This document shows positions 16,667 through 25,422 of a stretch of DNA of 64,000 bases, piece after piece. Under the pieces are notes generated by a model. That model was not told where the DNA came from, searched no databases, and saw only the letters and a list, made by a program, of their open reading frames with translations. How positions within the stretch are numbered: position 1 is the first letter of the stretch; every line of letters begins with the position of its first letter. A program made the position numbers and the translations under genes. The DNA comes from Eubacterium_G segne (GTDB taxonomy: Bacteria; Bacillota; Clostridia; Lachnospirales; Lachnospiraceae): contig NZ_JACOOZ010000006.1 of assembly GCF_014287775.1 (NCBI RefSeq), positions 124,001 through 188,000 on the forward strand, given 5' to 3'.

Positions 16667-18372
16667 AAGATACAAAGAGTTTAAAATGGATAATTAAAAA
16701 TGGGAAAAAAGAAATTCCTAAAATATTAATTTTAAGTGTTTCTAATATTGTATTGGCATTAGTATCTACGGCATTGGCATTGGTAAGTAAGTACGCCATA
16801 GATGCAGCCCAAAAGGCAGCAGTGTCTAAGGTACAATCTGATTTTGTTTATTACAGAAATCAGATTATTTTTTATGGAATAGTTATATTAGCAATTATTG
16901 CATTCAGACTTTTCTTGCGGATATACGCACAAAGTTTATCCATAAAAGTTCAGGCAGGAATGGAAATGCAAATGCGTTCTAAGCTGTTTGGAGAAATACT
17001 TGAAAAAAAATATAACAGCATTAATAAGTATCACAGTGGAGAATTAATGAACCGCATTACCAGTGATATAAGGATAATAACTGACGGAATAACCAATATA
17101 GTGCCAAACGTATTATATTTTATTACTCAGTTTGCAGGAGCTTTTATTGTACTGGTACTGTTTGACTGGAAATTTACCTCATTATTTATTATTGCAGGAG
17201 TGGTGATTTCCTTTATAACATTAATATTCAGGTCAAAGCTTAAGAGTCTTCACAAGGAAGTTCAGGAAACAGATGGCAGGGTAAGGTCATTTTTTCAGGA
17301 AGCAATTGAGAGTATGCTGGTGGTAAAAACCTTTGGAGTTGAAGATGAGTTTTGCCGCAAAGGTGACAAACTGCAAAGAATAAATTATGATGCAAAGATG
17401 AAAAGAAGAAAAATCAGTATCTTTGCCAATGCAGGATTTGGATTTGCCTTTAATATGGGTTATTTGTTTGCTCTTATCTGGTGCACCCTTAAAGTGTGTA
17501 CCAATGCTATGACATATGGAACCCTTACTGCGGTATTACAGCTTATTTCCCAGATACAGACGCCTTTTGTAAGCATAACCAAGGTTATTCCACAATACTA
17601 TGCAATTTTAGCATCGGCAGAAAGAATTATGGAAATTGAAGATATTGATGTTGAAAGAAAAAATCAGGTTAAGGTTGATGCAGATAAATTTTATTCCAAG
17701 TTTAAACTGGCTGAGTTTAAAAATATTAAATTTAATTATGGTAGGGAAAGTGTATTAGAGGATGGAAACGCAGAATTTTTAAAGGGCGAGTTTGTGGCTA
17801 TAAGGGGGATTTCGGGAATAGGTAAAAGTACATTAATGAAGATGCTTTTAGGAGTTTTTAAACCTGAAAGGGGAAGTATAAGGTTATATGAAGAAAATGG
17901 AAAGTATTTAGAAGCAAGCCCGGATACCAGATGCCTGTTTTCTTATGTACCTCAGGGAAATTACCTTTTTAGCGGGACATTAAGAGATAATATTCTGTTA
18001 ATAAATCCTAACGCTACAGATATAGAAATAAAGGAAGCTTTGGAGATTAGTGATATTTATGATTTTGTATGCAACCTTCCAAAGGGGCTTGACACTGTTA
18101 TAGGAGAAAAAGGACTTGGCATTTCAGAAGGTCAGGCCCAGAGACTGGCAATAGCAAGGGCACTTCTTAGTAAGGCACCAATTCTTCTGTTAGATGAGGC
18201 TACCTCGGCACTGGATTCTAAAACAGAAAAACATGTACTTGAAAGGATTAAAGGTCTTAATAAAAAGACGTGTATAATAATTACCCATAAGGCGGCAGCT
18301 CTTGAAGTGTGTGATAAGGAATTTGTAATTGACAATAAAAGACTGTTTTGTATTTACAAAAACAATGGTTAA
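16663..18372 (+). CDS. ABC transporter, fused membrane and ATPase domains (exporter type)
   Basis: A 569-residue half-transporter with six predicted membrane helices (about residues 15-310) followed by the ATPase: Walker A GISGIGKSTLMK near residue 386, a degenerate signature GISEGQAQR, Walker B ILLLDEATSALD and the switch His in IITHKAA. There is no N-terminal C39 peptidase domain, so a separate peptidase such as the preceding gene would be needed if the cargo is a leader peptide. It overlaps the peptidase gene by 4 bases (ATGA), so it is the last of four coupled genes. The cargo is unknown. Confidence 0.88.
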   Translation: MKDTKSLKWIIKNGKKEIPKILILSVSNIVLALVSTALALVSKYAIDAAQKAAVSKVQSDFVYYRNQIIFYGIVILAIIAFRLFLRIYAQSLSIKVQAGMEMQMRSKLFGEILEKKYNSINKYHSGELMNRITSDIRIITDGITNIVPNVLYFITQFAGAFIVLVLFDWKFTSLFIIAGVVISFITLIFRSKLKSLHKEVQETDGRVRSFFQEAIESMLVVKTFGVEDEFCRKGDKLQRINYDAKMKRRKISIFANAGFGFAFNMGYLFALIWCTLKVCTNAMTYGTLTAVLQLISQIQTPFVSITKVIPQYYAILASAERIMEIEDIDVERKNQVKVDADKFYSKFKLAEFKNIKFNYGRESVLEDGNAEFLKGEFVAIRGISGIGKSTLMKMLLGVFKPERGSIRLYEENGKYLEASPDTRCLFSYVPQGNYLFSGTLRDNILLINPNATDIEIKEALEISDIYDFVCNLPKGLDTVIGEKGLGISEGQAQRLAIARALLSKAPILLLDEATSALDSKTEKHVLERIKGLNKKTCIIITHKAAALEVCDKEFVIDNKRLFCIYKNNG

Positions 18373-18382
18373 TACAAAACAG
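18343..18382. terminator. Terminator hairpin between the ABC gene and a convergent small gene
   Basis: CTGTTTTGTATT (18343-18354) pairs with AATACAAAACAG (18371-18382). The left arm is in the last codons of the ABC gene. A T-rich run follows mainly on the minus strand. Confidence 0.55.
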
Positions 18383-18399
18383 CCATAAATTTAATATAA

Positions 18400-18597
18400 T
18401 CATGATTTGGCAGCAACGGAAGCATTTTGATTAGAGACTTTTAGTTCATTCCATAAGGCATCATGGAATAACATGGCAAGCTCTTCCCAATGTTTACGTT
18501 GCTGTTTTTCATAATTTAATTGTTTCTTTAGTCCTTCAATTTCTGTAAGCAGAATTTCTGTATTTTGTAATAATTGAGATCTCTCGCTGTTATTCAT
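18400..18597 (-). CDS. Small coiled-coil protein, unknown function
   Basis: A 65-residue reading frame that I do not recognise. It starts at an ATG with GGGGGAT upstream on the minus strand. Residues ~8-40 are a heptad-like Leu/Glu/Lys/Gln helix (LLTEIEGLKKQL...), followed by a Trp-containing segment and a polar tail. The open frame continues further upstream to 18816, but the extension is Tyr- and Lys-rich with no ribosome site and overlaps the glmM promoter, so I exclude it. Confidence 0.55.
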   Translation of the reverse strand: MNNSERSQLLQNTEILLTEIEGLKKQLNYEKQQRKHWEELAMLFHDALWNELKVSNQNASVAAKS

Positions 18598-18759
18598 ATT
18601 AAAATCCCCCACATAACATAAATTTTTCTCAATATAGTAAATTATAACACTGTAGGTAATAAATGTGTAAAAAACATATCGACTTTTATTGACCTTGCTT
18701 CCCTTATGATGACAGGGTTTTACATTGGTTTTGGATTGGTTTTTATAGTTATAAAAATA

Positions 18760-18788
18760 TTGTAAATAACGTTGTGATATTATATAAT
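18760..18788 (+). promoter_or_regulatory. Sigma-A type promoter for glmM
   Basis: TTGTAA (18760-18765), 17 bases, TATAAT (18783-18788). The transcript would carry a ~90-base leader to the glmM ATG. I see no glmS-type ribozyme in it. Confidence 0.6.
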
Positions 18789-18886
18789 TAAAAAAGTGTT
18801 CATTTAAACTTGACACTTTGAAAATTTATATGTTGGTGCTTATTAAGTATCAGCAATGTAACCATTTTTAATTATGGAGGCGTAAA

Positions 18887-20230
18887 ATGGGAAAATATTT
18901 TGGAACAGATGGATTCAGAGGCGAGGCTAATGTTAATTTAACGGCTATGCATGCCTTTAAAGTGGGAAGATTTATAGGATGGTATTACGGAAGATTTCAT
19001 AAATGCTCCGTAGCTATTGGAAAAGATACAAGAAGAAGCAGTTATATGTTTGAGGATGCCCTTTCAGCAGGACTTACATCCACAGGGGCAGATGTATATT
19101 TACTTCATGTAACTACAACACCAAGTGTATCATATATAGTTAAAACAGAAGATTTTGATTGTGGAATTATGATTTCAGCCAGCCATAACCCTTATTATGA
19201 TAATGGAATAAAACTTATCAATGGAAAGGGCGAAAAAATGGAGCAGAATTTCATTGATGAAGTTGAAAAATACATTGATGCAGACTTTGACTCAATACCT
19301 TATGCAACCATGGATAAAATAGGAAGAACCATTGACTATTTTGCAGGTAGAAACAGATATATGGGATATCTTATGACATTGGCAAAAAATTCCTTTAGAA
19401 ACATTAAGGTCGGACTTGATTGTTCAAACGGTAGTGCATGGACTATAGCCAAAAGCGTATTTGATGCATTAGGAGCAGATACATATGTTATTAATAATGA
19501 ACCAAACGGTGTAAATATTAATATGGGATGCGGTTCTACCCACATTGAGGCATTACAGAAATTTGTAAAAGAAAAGAAGTTAGATATTGGTTTTGCCTAT
19601 GACGGGGATGCAGACAGATGTTTCTGTGTGGATGATCAGGGAAATGTGGTAAATGGTGACCTTATTTTATATGTATGTGGTGTGTATTTAAAACAAAACG
19701 GAGAGCTTGACAACAACACTGTAGTTACTACAGTAATGTCAAATATAGGATTATATAAAGCCTTTGATGCTGTTGGAATTAAATATGAGAAGACAGCAGT
19801 CGGTGACAAATATGTATATGAATGTATGAGAAAGAATGATTACCGTTTAGGCGGAGAGGAATCAGGACATATTATTTTCAGTAAATATGCAACAACAGGC
19901 GATGGAATCCTTACATCAATAAAGTTGATGGAGGTTATGATTTCTTCTAAGAGAAAAATGTCAGAGCTTATTAATCCGGTAACTATTTATCCACAGTGCC
20001 TTAAGAATGTTAAGGTTGCAAGTAAGCCGGAGGCAAGAAATGATGCTGATGTACAAAAGGCAGTAGATGAAGTGGCACAGCAGCTTGGAAATGACGGTAG
20101 AATCTTAATTAGGGAAAGCGGAACAGAGCCTGTTATCCGTGTTATGGTTGAAGCAAAAACAGACCAGTTAGCAGAGGAATGTGTTGACAGGGTTGTTAAT
20201 GTAATTAAGAAAAAAGGTTACGCAGTGTAA
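18887..20230 (+). CDS. glmM: Phosphoglucosamine mutase
   Basis: Interconverts glucosamine-6-phosphate and glucosamine-1-phosphate for peptidoglycan precursor synthesis. The 447 residues have the N-terminal GKYFGTDGFRGEAN, the phosphoserine loop ISASHNPYYDNG (Ser near residue 99), the metal loop YDGDADRC and the C-terminal RESGTEPVIRVM phosphate-binding loop. GGAGG precedes the ATG. The next gene overlaps the stop by one base. Confidence 0.95.
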   Translation: MGKYFGTDGFRGEANVNLTAMHAFKVGRFIGWYYGRFHKCSVAIGKDTRRSSYMFEDALSAGLTSTGADVYLLHVTTTPSVSYIVKTEDFDCGIMISASHNPYYDNGIKLINGKGEKMEQNFIDEVEKYIDADFDSIPYATMDKIGRTIDYFAGRNRYMGYLMTLAKNSFRNIKVGLDCSNGSAWTIAKSVFDALGADTYVINNEPNGVNINMGCGSTHIEALQKFVKEKKLDIGFAYDGDADRCFCVDDQGNVVNGDLILYVCGVYLKQNGELDNNTVVTTVMSNIGLYKAFDAVGIKYEKTAVGDKYVYECMRKNDYRLGGEESGHIIFSKYATTGDGILTSIKLMEVMISSKRKMSELINPVTIYPQCLKNVKVASKPEARNDADVQKAVDEVAQQLGNDGRILIRESGTEPVIRVMVEAKTDQLAEECVDRVVNVIKKKGYAV

Positions 20231-20763
20231 TGACATACAAAAAAGGATATTTTATAAAGCTATGGGCAGTAAGAGTTATTCTTATTGCTCTTATAGCATT
20301 GTGGATGAGCACCATATTTGGCTTTTCTGCCGAAAATGGAGAACAGTCTCAATCACTTAGTGATAAAATAACAGTTCAGGTTGTTCATATTTTAAAAAGT
20401 GATTATGAGGATATGGATGTTAAGGCCAAAGAAGAATACTTTAATACAGTAAGTTTCTTTGTGAGAAAAACGGGACATTTTGGAGAATATGGAATTTTAG
20501 GAGTTCTTATTTCAACATTTTTGTTGACATTTGAAAAAATACGAAACAAAAAAAGATATATTGTAATTTTAATAACTACCATTATAGGTATGGTGTATGC
20601 ATCTTCCGATGAAGTTCACCAGAATTTTGTAGAAGGAAGAAGCCCTAAGGTTATGGATGTTTGCATTGATACAACAGGCTGCTTTATGGGAGTGGTTTTT
20701 GTTACAATAATATGTTTTTTAATTTGCAGGAGGAAGAGAAAAAAATGTGGCAGGATAATATAA
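20230..20763 (+). CDS. VanZ family membrane protein
   Basis: A 177-residue membrane protein named after a teicoplanin-resistance accessory gene; the family function is unclear. Hydrophobic segments lie near residues 12-30, 80-100, 113-133 and 150-172. The conserved family pattern is visible as RKTGHFGEYGILG and SSDEVHQNFVEGRSPKVMDVCIDTTG. It is coupled to glmM by a one-base overlap, and hisC starts inside its 3' end. Nothing here shows glycopeptide resistance. Confidence 0.85.
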   Translation: MTYKKGYFIKLWAVRVILIALIALWMSTIFGFSAENGEQSQSLSDKITVQVVHILKSDYEDMDVKAKEEYFNTVSFFVRKTGHFGEYGILGVLISTFLLTFEKIRNKKRYIVILITTIIGMVYASSDEVHQNFVEGRSPKVMDVCIDTTGCFMGVVFVTIICFLICRRKRKKCGRII

Positions 20764-21794
20764 GAAAGGTTACTCCCTACACGCCGGGAGAACAGCCAAA
20801 GGATAAGGATGTAATTAAACTTAATACCAATGAAAGTCCATATCCACCTTCACCCATGGTACAGGAGGTTGTAAGAAGTGTTGAAAATAACAGAAACAGG
20901 CTTTATCCTGACCCGGAAGCAGCAGTTTTAACTGATGCCATCGCTAAATATTATAATGTTGATTCTAATCAGGTGTTTGTAGGTGTTGGTTCAGATGATG
21001 TGATTGGAATGAGCTTTCTTACATTTTTTAATTCAGAAAAGCCTATATTGTTTCCTGACATAACATATTCCTTTTATGATGTGTGGGCAGATTTGTTTAA
21101 AATAAAATATGAGATGAAACCGTTGAATGAGAAATTTGAAATTGTAAAAGAAGATTATCTTGTGGAAAACGGTGGTATTATTTTTCCAAATCCCAATGCT
21201 CCTACAGCAGTGGAAATGCAGCTGGATGATATAGAATATATTATAAAGAACAATAGGGATTCAGTGGTAATTATAGATGAAGCTTATGCTGATTTTGGAG
21301 ATGTTTCAGTGCTTGGTCTTGTGAATAAATACGAAAATCTTCTGGTGGTAAGAACCTATTCTAAATCCCGCGCATTAGCAGGAATGCGTATAGGATATGC
21401 CATTGGCAGCAAAACTTTAATTAGCGCCCTTAAGGCAGTTAAATTCTCATATAATTCATATACAATGAATTATGTGTCTATTTGTGCAGGGGCTGCTGCA
21501 ATAAATGATGATAAGTATTTTAAGGAAATTGTATCAAAGGTAATAAATACCCGTGAAAAGGCTAAGGATACGCTTAAAAAACTGGGATTTTTCTTTACGG
21601 ACTCAAAGACTAATTTTCTATTTGCAACTCACAAAAGTGTGCCGGCAGAGGAAATATTTGAGGAATTAAAGAAGAGAAAAATATATGTAAGGTATTTTAA
21701 TAAGCCAAGGATAAATAATTATTTAAGAATTACTATAGGTACAGATGAGGAGATGGAAAAATTATACGAAGCTCTTAAGGAAATTGTTAAATAA
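20745..21794 (+). CDS. hisC: Histidinol-phosphate aminotransferase
   Basis: PLP enzyme of histidine synthesis that converts imidazole-acetol phosphate and glutamate to histidinol phosphate. The 349 residues include LNTNESPYPPSP near the N-terminus, the DEAYADFG segment, the PLP-lysine region RTYSKSRALAGMRIGY and the closing YLRITIGT. I start at 20745 because GCAGGAGGAAG lies upstream; this overlaps the VanZ-like gene by 19 bases. Related aromatic aminotransferases look similar, so the exact substrate is slightly uncertain; no other his gene is nearby. Confidence 0.87.
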   Translation: MWQDNIRKVTPYTPGEQPKDKDVIKLNTNESPYPPSPMVQEVVRSVENNRNRLYPDPEAAVLTDAIAKYYNVDSNQVFVGVGSDDVIGMSFLTFFNSEKPILFPDITYSFYDVWADLFKIKYEMKPLNEKFEIVKEDYLVENGGIIFPNPNAPTAVEMQLDDIEYIIKNNRDSVVIIDEAYADFGDVSVLGLVNKYENLLVVRTYSKSRALAGMRIGYAIGSKTLISALKAVKFSYNSYTMNYVSICAGAAAINDDKYFKEIVSKVINTREKAKDTLKKLGFFFTDSKTNFLFATHKSVPAEEIFEELKKRKIYVRYFNKPRINNYLRITIGTDEEMEKLYEALKEIVK

Positions 21795-21935
21795 AGGAAA
21801 TATCTGATATGTTTTCAATCTATGGTAAAGATGTTATTTAGCATTATATGTAAGGGACACATTTAACATAAAAATGTAACAAATTGTTAATTTTATATAT
21901 AAAAAAATATAAAATTTCTGAGTAGAATAAAATAC

Positions 21936-22016
21936 ATAGGAAAGAGATGACAGATGGGATTTATATCCCATCTGATTTACTATGAAGATTAAATGTCATA
22001 GTAGAAAGAATCCTAT
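21936..22016 (+). ncRNA. Three-way-junction-like leader upstream of clpB
   Basis: Three nested stems can form: an outer ATAGGA/TCCTAT (21936-21941 with 22011-22016), a 10-bp stem CAGATGGGAT/ATCCCATCTG with a TTAT loop (21951-21974), and an 8-bp stem TACTATGA/TCATAGTA with a 10-base loop (21978-22003). It ends about 13 bases before the clpB ribosome site. I see no CtsR box or CIRCE element. A regulatory role is inference. Confidence 0.5.
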
Positions 22017-22042
22017 AGATTTTATGACAGGAGGCGAAATAT

Positions 22043-24637
22043 ATGAATATTAGTAAATTTACTCAAAAATCCGTTGAGGCTATACAAAATTGTGAAAAGA
22101 TAGCCGGAGAATACGGAAATCAGGAAATTGATCAGGAACATTTATTATTGGCGCTTGTTAGTTTAGAAGACAGTTTGATTATTAAGTTAATAGAAAAGAT
22201 GGAAATACAGCCGGAGTATTTTAAAAACAGAGTTGAGGATTATATAGCCAAAAGACCTAAAGTACAGGGCGGCAACATGTATATGAGCCAGGCTCTTAAT
22301 AATGTTTTAATAAGTGCAGAGGATGAAGCAAAGAGAATGGGAGATGAATATGTTTCAGTGGAACATTTATTTCTCACTATGCTTGACAAACCCAATAGGG
22401 AAATAAAGGAACTTTTTAAAGAATTTGGTATTACAAGGGAAAAGTTTTTAGGAGTGTTAGAAGAGGTAAGAGGTAATGTAAGAGTTACTTCGGATAATCC
22501 GGAGAGTACCTATGACGCACTGTCAAAATACGGTCAGGATTTAGTGGAAAGAGCAAGAAATCAGAAGCTTGATCCTGTTATTGGACGAGACAGTGAAATC
22601 AGAAATGTTATAAGAATTTTGTCAAGAAAAACCAAAAACAATCCGGTGCTGATTGGTGAACCCGGTGTTGGTAAAACAGCAGCAGTAGAGGGTTTGGCAC
22701 AGCGTATTGTAAAAGGTGATGTTCCGGAGGGATTAAAGGATAAGAAGATATTCTCCCTTGACCTTGGTTCATTAGTGGCAGGTGCAAAGTACAGAGGTGA
22801 ATTTGAGGAAAGGTTAAAGGCTGTACTTGAAGATGTAAAAAACAGCAATGGAGAAATCATTTTATTTATTGATGAACTTCATACTATCGTAGGCGCAGGA
22901 AAAACAGACGGGGCAATGGATGCAGGAAATATGCTAAAGCCTATGTTAGCAAGAGGAGAACTTCATTGTATAGGTGCAACTACCTTGGATGAGTATAGAC
23001 AGTATATTGAAAAGGATAAGGCGTTAGAGAGAAGATTCCAGCCGGTAATGGTAAGTGAGCCATCAGTGGAAGATACAATATCTATCCTAAGAGGTCTTAA
23101 GGAAAGATATGAAGTGTTCCATGGAGTTAAAATTCAGGATGGGGCTTTGGTAAGTGCAGCAGTTTTATCAGACAGATATATAACAGACAGATTTCTTCCT
23201 GATAAGGCAATAGATTTAGTAGATGAGGCTTGTGCCCTTATTAAAACCGAGATGGATTCCATGCCTACGGAGCTTGATGAATTAAGACGTAAGGTTATGC
23301 AGATGGAAATCGAGGAAGCTGCTTTAAAGAAGGAAACGGATAATTTAAGCAAAGAGAGACTGGCGGAATTACAGAAGGAACTTGCTGAAAGCCGTGATGA
23401 ATTTAATAACAGAAAGGCACAGTGGGAAAATGAGAAAAATTCCGTAAACAGATTGCAGCAGCTTCGTGAACAGGTTGAAAATGTTAAGAAAGAAATTGAG
23501 AAGGCACAAAGCGAATATGATTTGAATAAGGCAGCAGAACTTCAATATGGAAAGTTGCCTGAACTTCAAAAACAGCTTGGTGTGGAAGAACAAAATGTAA
23601 AGGATAAGGATTTGTCATTAGTAAGGGAAAGTGTTACAGATGAGGAAATTGCCAGAATTATTTCCAGATGGACAGGAATTCCGGTGGCAAAACTTACTGA
23701 AACAGAAAAAAATAAAACATTACATCTTGATGAGGCTCTTCATAAGAGGGTTATCGGTCAGGATGAAGCTGTGACGAAGATTACTGAGGCAATAATCAGG
23801 TCTAAAGCAGGAATTAAGGATCCCGGAAAACCAATTGGTTCTTTCCTGTTCTTAGGACCTACAGGTGTAGGTAAAACAGAACTGGCAAAGGCATTGGCAG
23901 AAAATCTGTTTGATGATGAAAGTAATATGGTAAGAATTGACATGAGTGAGTACATGGAAAAATATAGCGTGTCAAGACTTATAGGAGCACCTCCGGGATA
24001 TGTAGGATATGATGAAGGTGGTCAGCTGACAGAGGCAGTAAGAAGAAAACCTTATTCGGTAGTGTTATTTGATGAGGTAGAAAAGGCACATCCTGATGTG
24101 TTTAATGTGTTACTTCAGGTATTAGATGATGGTCGAATAACTGATTCTCAGGGAAGAACAGTTGACTTTAAGAACACTATCCTGATTATGACATCAAACA
24201 TCGGTTCTTCATATCTGTTAGAGGGAATAGATGATGCCGGAAACATAAAGAAGGAAAATCAGGAATTTGTAATGAACGATTTAAGAAATCATTTCAGACC
24301 TGAGTTTCTTAACCGTTTAGACGAAATCGTAATGTTTAAGCCACTTACTAAGGACAATATAGGTGGAATTGTTGATTTGATTGTAGCTAACGTAAATAGG
24401 CGTTTAGCAGACAGGGATTTAAAGATTTCACTTACTGATGATGCCAAAAAGTTTGTGGCAGATAACGGATATGATCCGGTTTATGGCGCAAGACCTCTTA
24501 AGAGATACCTGCAGAAAAATGTTGAAACAATAGCTGCTAAGGTTATTCTTGAAGGAAACGTTGATATGGGAGATACAATATGCTTTTATGTAGATGGTGA
24601 CAGGTTAGCTGCTAAGGTAGAAAAGAATAATAAATAA
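22043..24637 (+). CDS. clpB: ATP-dependent disaggregase ClpB
   Basis: Hexameric AAA+ chaperone that, with DnaK, pulls proteins out of aggregates. The 864 residues hold the N-domain (1-145), the first ATPase with GEPGVGKTA near residue 206, the coiled-coil middle domain typical of ClpB (about 395-525), and the second ATPase with GPTGVGKTE near residue 605 followed by the GAPPGYVGY pore loop and a conserved arginine-finger region. The presence of a full middle domain and absence of a ClpP-binding loop separate it from ClpC and ClpA. AGGAGG precedes the ATG. Confidence 0.96.
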   Translation: MNISKFTQKSVEAIQNCEKIAGEYGNQEIDQEHLLLALVSLEDSLIIKLIEKMEIQPEYFKNRVEDYIAKRPKVQGGNMYMSQALNNVLISAEDEAKRMGDEYVSVEHLFLTMLDKPNREIKELFKEFGITREKFLGVLEEVRGNVRVTSDNPESTYDALSKYGQDLVERARNQKLDPVIGRDSEIRNVIRILSRKTKNNPVLIGEPGVGKTAAVEGLAQRIVKGDVPEGLKDKKIFSLDLGSLVAGAKYRGEFEERLKAVLEDVKNSNGEIILFIDELHTIVGAGKTDGAMDAGNMLKPMLARGELHCIGATTLDEYRQYIEKDKALERRFQPVMVSEPSVEDTISILRGLKERYEVFHGVKIQDGALVSAAVLSDRYITDRFLPDKAIDLVDEACALIKTEMDSMPTELDELRRKVMQMEIEEAALKKETDNLSKERLAELQKELAESRDEFNNRKAQWENEKNSVNRLQQLREQVENVKKEIEKAQSEYDLNKAAELQYGKLPELQKQLGVEEQNVKDKDLSLVRESVTDEEIARIISRWTGIPVAKLTETEKNKTLHLDEALHKRVIGQDEAVTKITEAIIRSKAGIKDPGKPIGSFLFLGPTGVGKTELAKALAENLFDDESNMVRIDMSEYMEKYSVSRLIGAPPGYVGYDEGGQLTEAVRRKPYSVVLFDEVEKAHPDVFNVLLQVLDDGRITDSQGRTVDFKNTILIMTSNIGSSYLLEGIDDAGNIKKENQEFVMNDLRNHFRPEFLNRLDEIVMFKPLTKDNIGGIVDLIVANVNRRLADRDLKISLTDDAKKFVADNGYDPVYGARPLKRYLQKNVETIAAKVILEGNVDMGDTICFYVDGDRLAAKVEKNNK

Positions 24638-24647
24638 AATGTAAAGC

Positions 24648-24792
24648 AATGGTTGTCATTGGAAAATAATTAAAAAATATGCTTAGAATATACAAATAAG
24701 ATACATTACTTTATTAAATTTAGATTATAGTCAATAAATTTAAGGGCAATAGTATCAAAGTATTTTCTAAACAAATCCAAATGACAACCATT
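24648..24792. repeat. 145-base element with 13-bp terminal inverted repeats
   Basis: AATGGTTGTCATT (24648-24660) is the exact reverse complement of AATGACAACCATT (24780-24792), and three more bases match after a one-base bulge. The interior is very AT-rich with no reading frame. It could be a miniature inverted-repeat element or a large hairpin. Only this one copy is visible in the window. Confidence 0.6.
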
Positions 24793-24810
24793 TATTTATT
24801 TATTTATTTA
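24791..24810 (+). repeat. TTTA tetranucleotide repeat, five units, before a ribosome site
   Basis: TTTA occurs five times in a row and ends one base before ATGGAGGT, the ribosome site of the nitroreductase gene. The tract partly overlaps the right arm of the inverted-repeat element. Confidence 0.9.
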
Positions 24811-24821
24811 TGGAGGTAATT

Positions 24822-25343
24822 ATGGATAGAGTATTAGAAACAATTAAAACAAGAAGAAGCATCAGGGCGTACAAGCCTGATATGGTGGAAAAGGAATTAA
24901 TTGACAAGGTTATTGAAGCAGGAACATATGCTGCTACAGGAAGAGGAAATCAGTCCCCTATTATAATTGCAGTAACTAACAGGGAAGTCAGGGACAAATT
25001 ATCTAAAATGAATGGAAAGATAATGGGAACAGACACAGATCCTTTTTATGGAGCACCGGTAGTGCTTATTGTTTTGGCAGATAAAACTAAGAATACATAT
25101 CTTTATGATGGAAGTCTTGTTATGGGAAACATGATGCTTGAAGCTCACAATTTAGGTTTAGGAAGTTGTTGGATTCACAGAGCAAAAGAAGAATTTGAAA
25201 GTGAGGAAGGAAAAGAAATCCTTAAATCTCTTGGAATAACAGGAGATTATGAAGGAATAGGTCATTGTGTTTTAGGCTATATTAAGGGAGATGCACCTGA
25301 GGCAGCACCTAGAAAAGAAGATTATGTTTACTACATAGACTAA
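24822..25343 (+). CDS. Nitroreductase family flavoprotein
   Basis: An FMN enzyme of the nitroreductase superfamily that uses NAD(P)H to reduce nitro groups, quinones or similar acceptors; the physiological substrate is unknown. The 173 residues show the N-terminal TIKTRRSIRAYKPD, the ATGRGNQSP FMN segment and a GLGSCWIHRAKEEFE segment. I start at the ATG at 24822, which has GGAGGT 6 bases upstream; the earlier in-frame ATG at 24810 overlaps that site. It has no operon partners. Confidence 0.87.
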   Translation: MDRVLETIKTRRSIRAYKPDMVEKELIDKVIEAGTYAATGRGNQSPIIIAVTNREVRDKLSKMNGKIMGTDTDPFYGAPVVLIVLADKTKNTYLYDGSLVMGNMMLEAHNLGLGSCWIHRAKEEFESEEGKEILKSLGITGDYEGIGHCVLGYIKGDAPEAAPRKEDYVYYID

Positions 25344-25422
25344 TATTTAATACCACTTTTGACTTAATTTGTTCAGTGACAATCCAATGTGATTTAGTAA
25401 TAATTTTTTACGAAGGAATATA

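Noticed and set aside
18598..18816. N-terminal extension of the small coiled-coil protein upstream of 18597
   Set aside because: No ribosome site, unusual composition, and it covers the glmM promoter region.
18789..18886. Possible glmS-type ribozyme before glmM
   Set aside because: No ribozyme core sequence is seen; the glmS ribozyme belongs to glmS rather than glmM.
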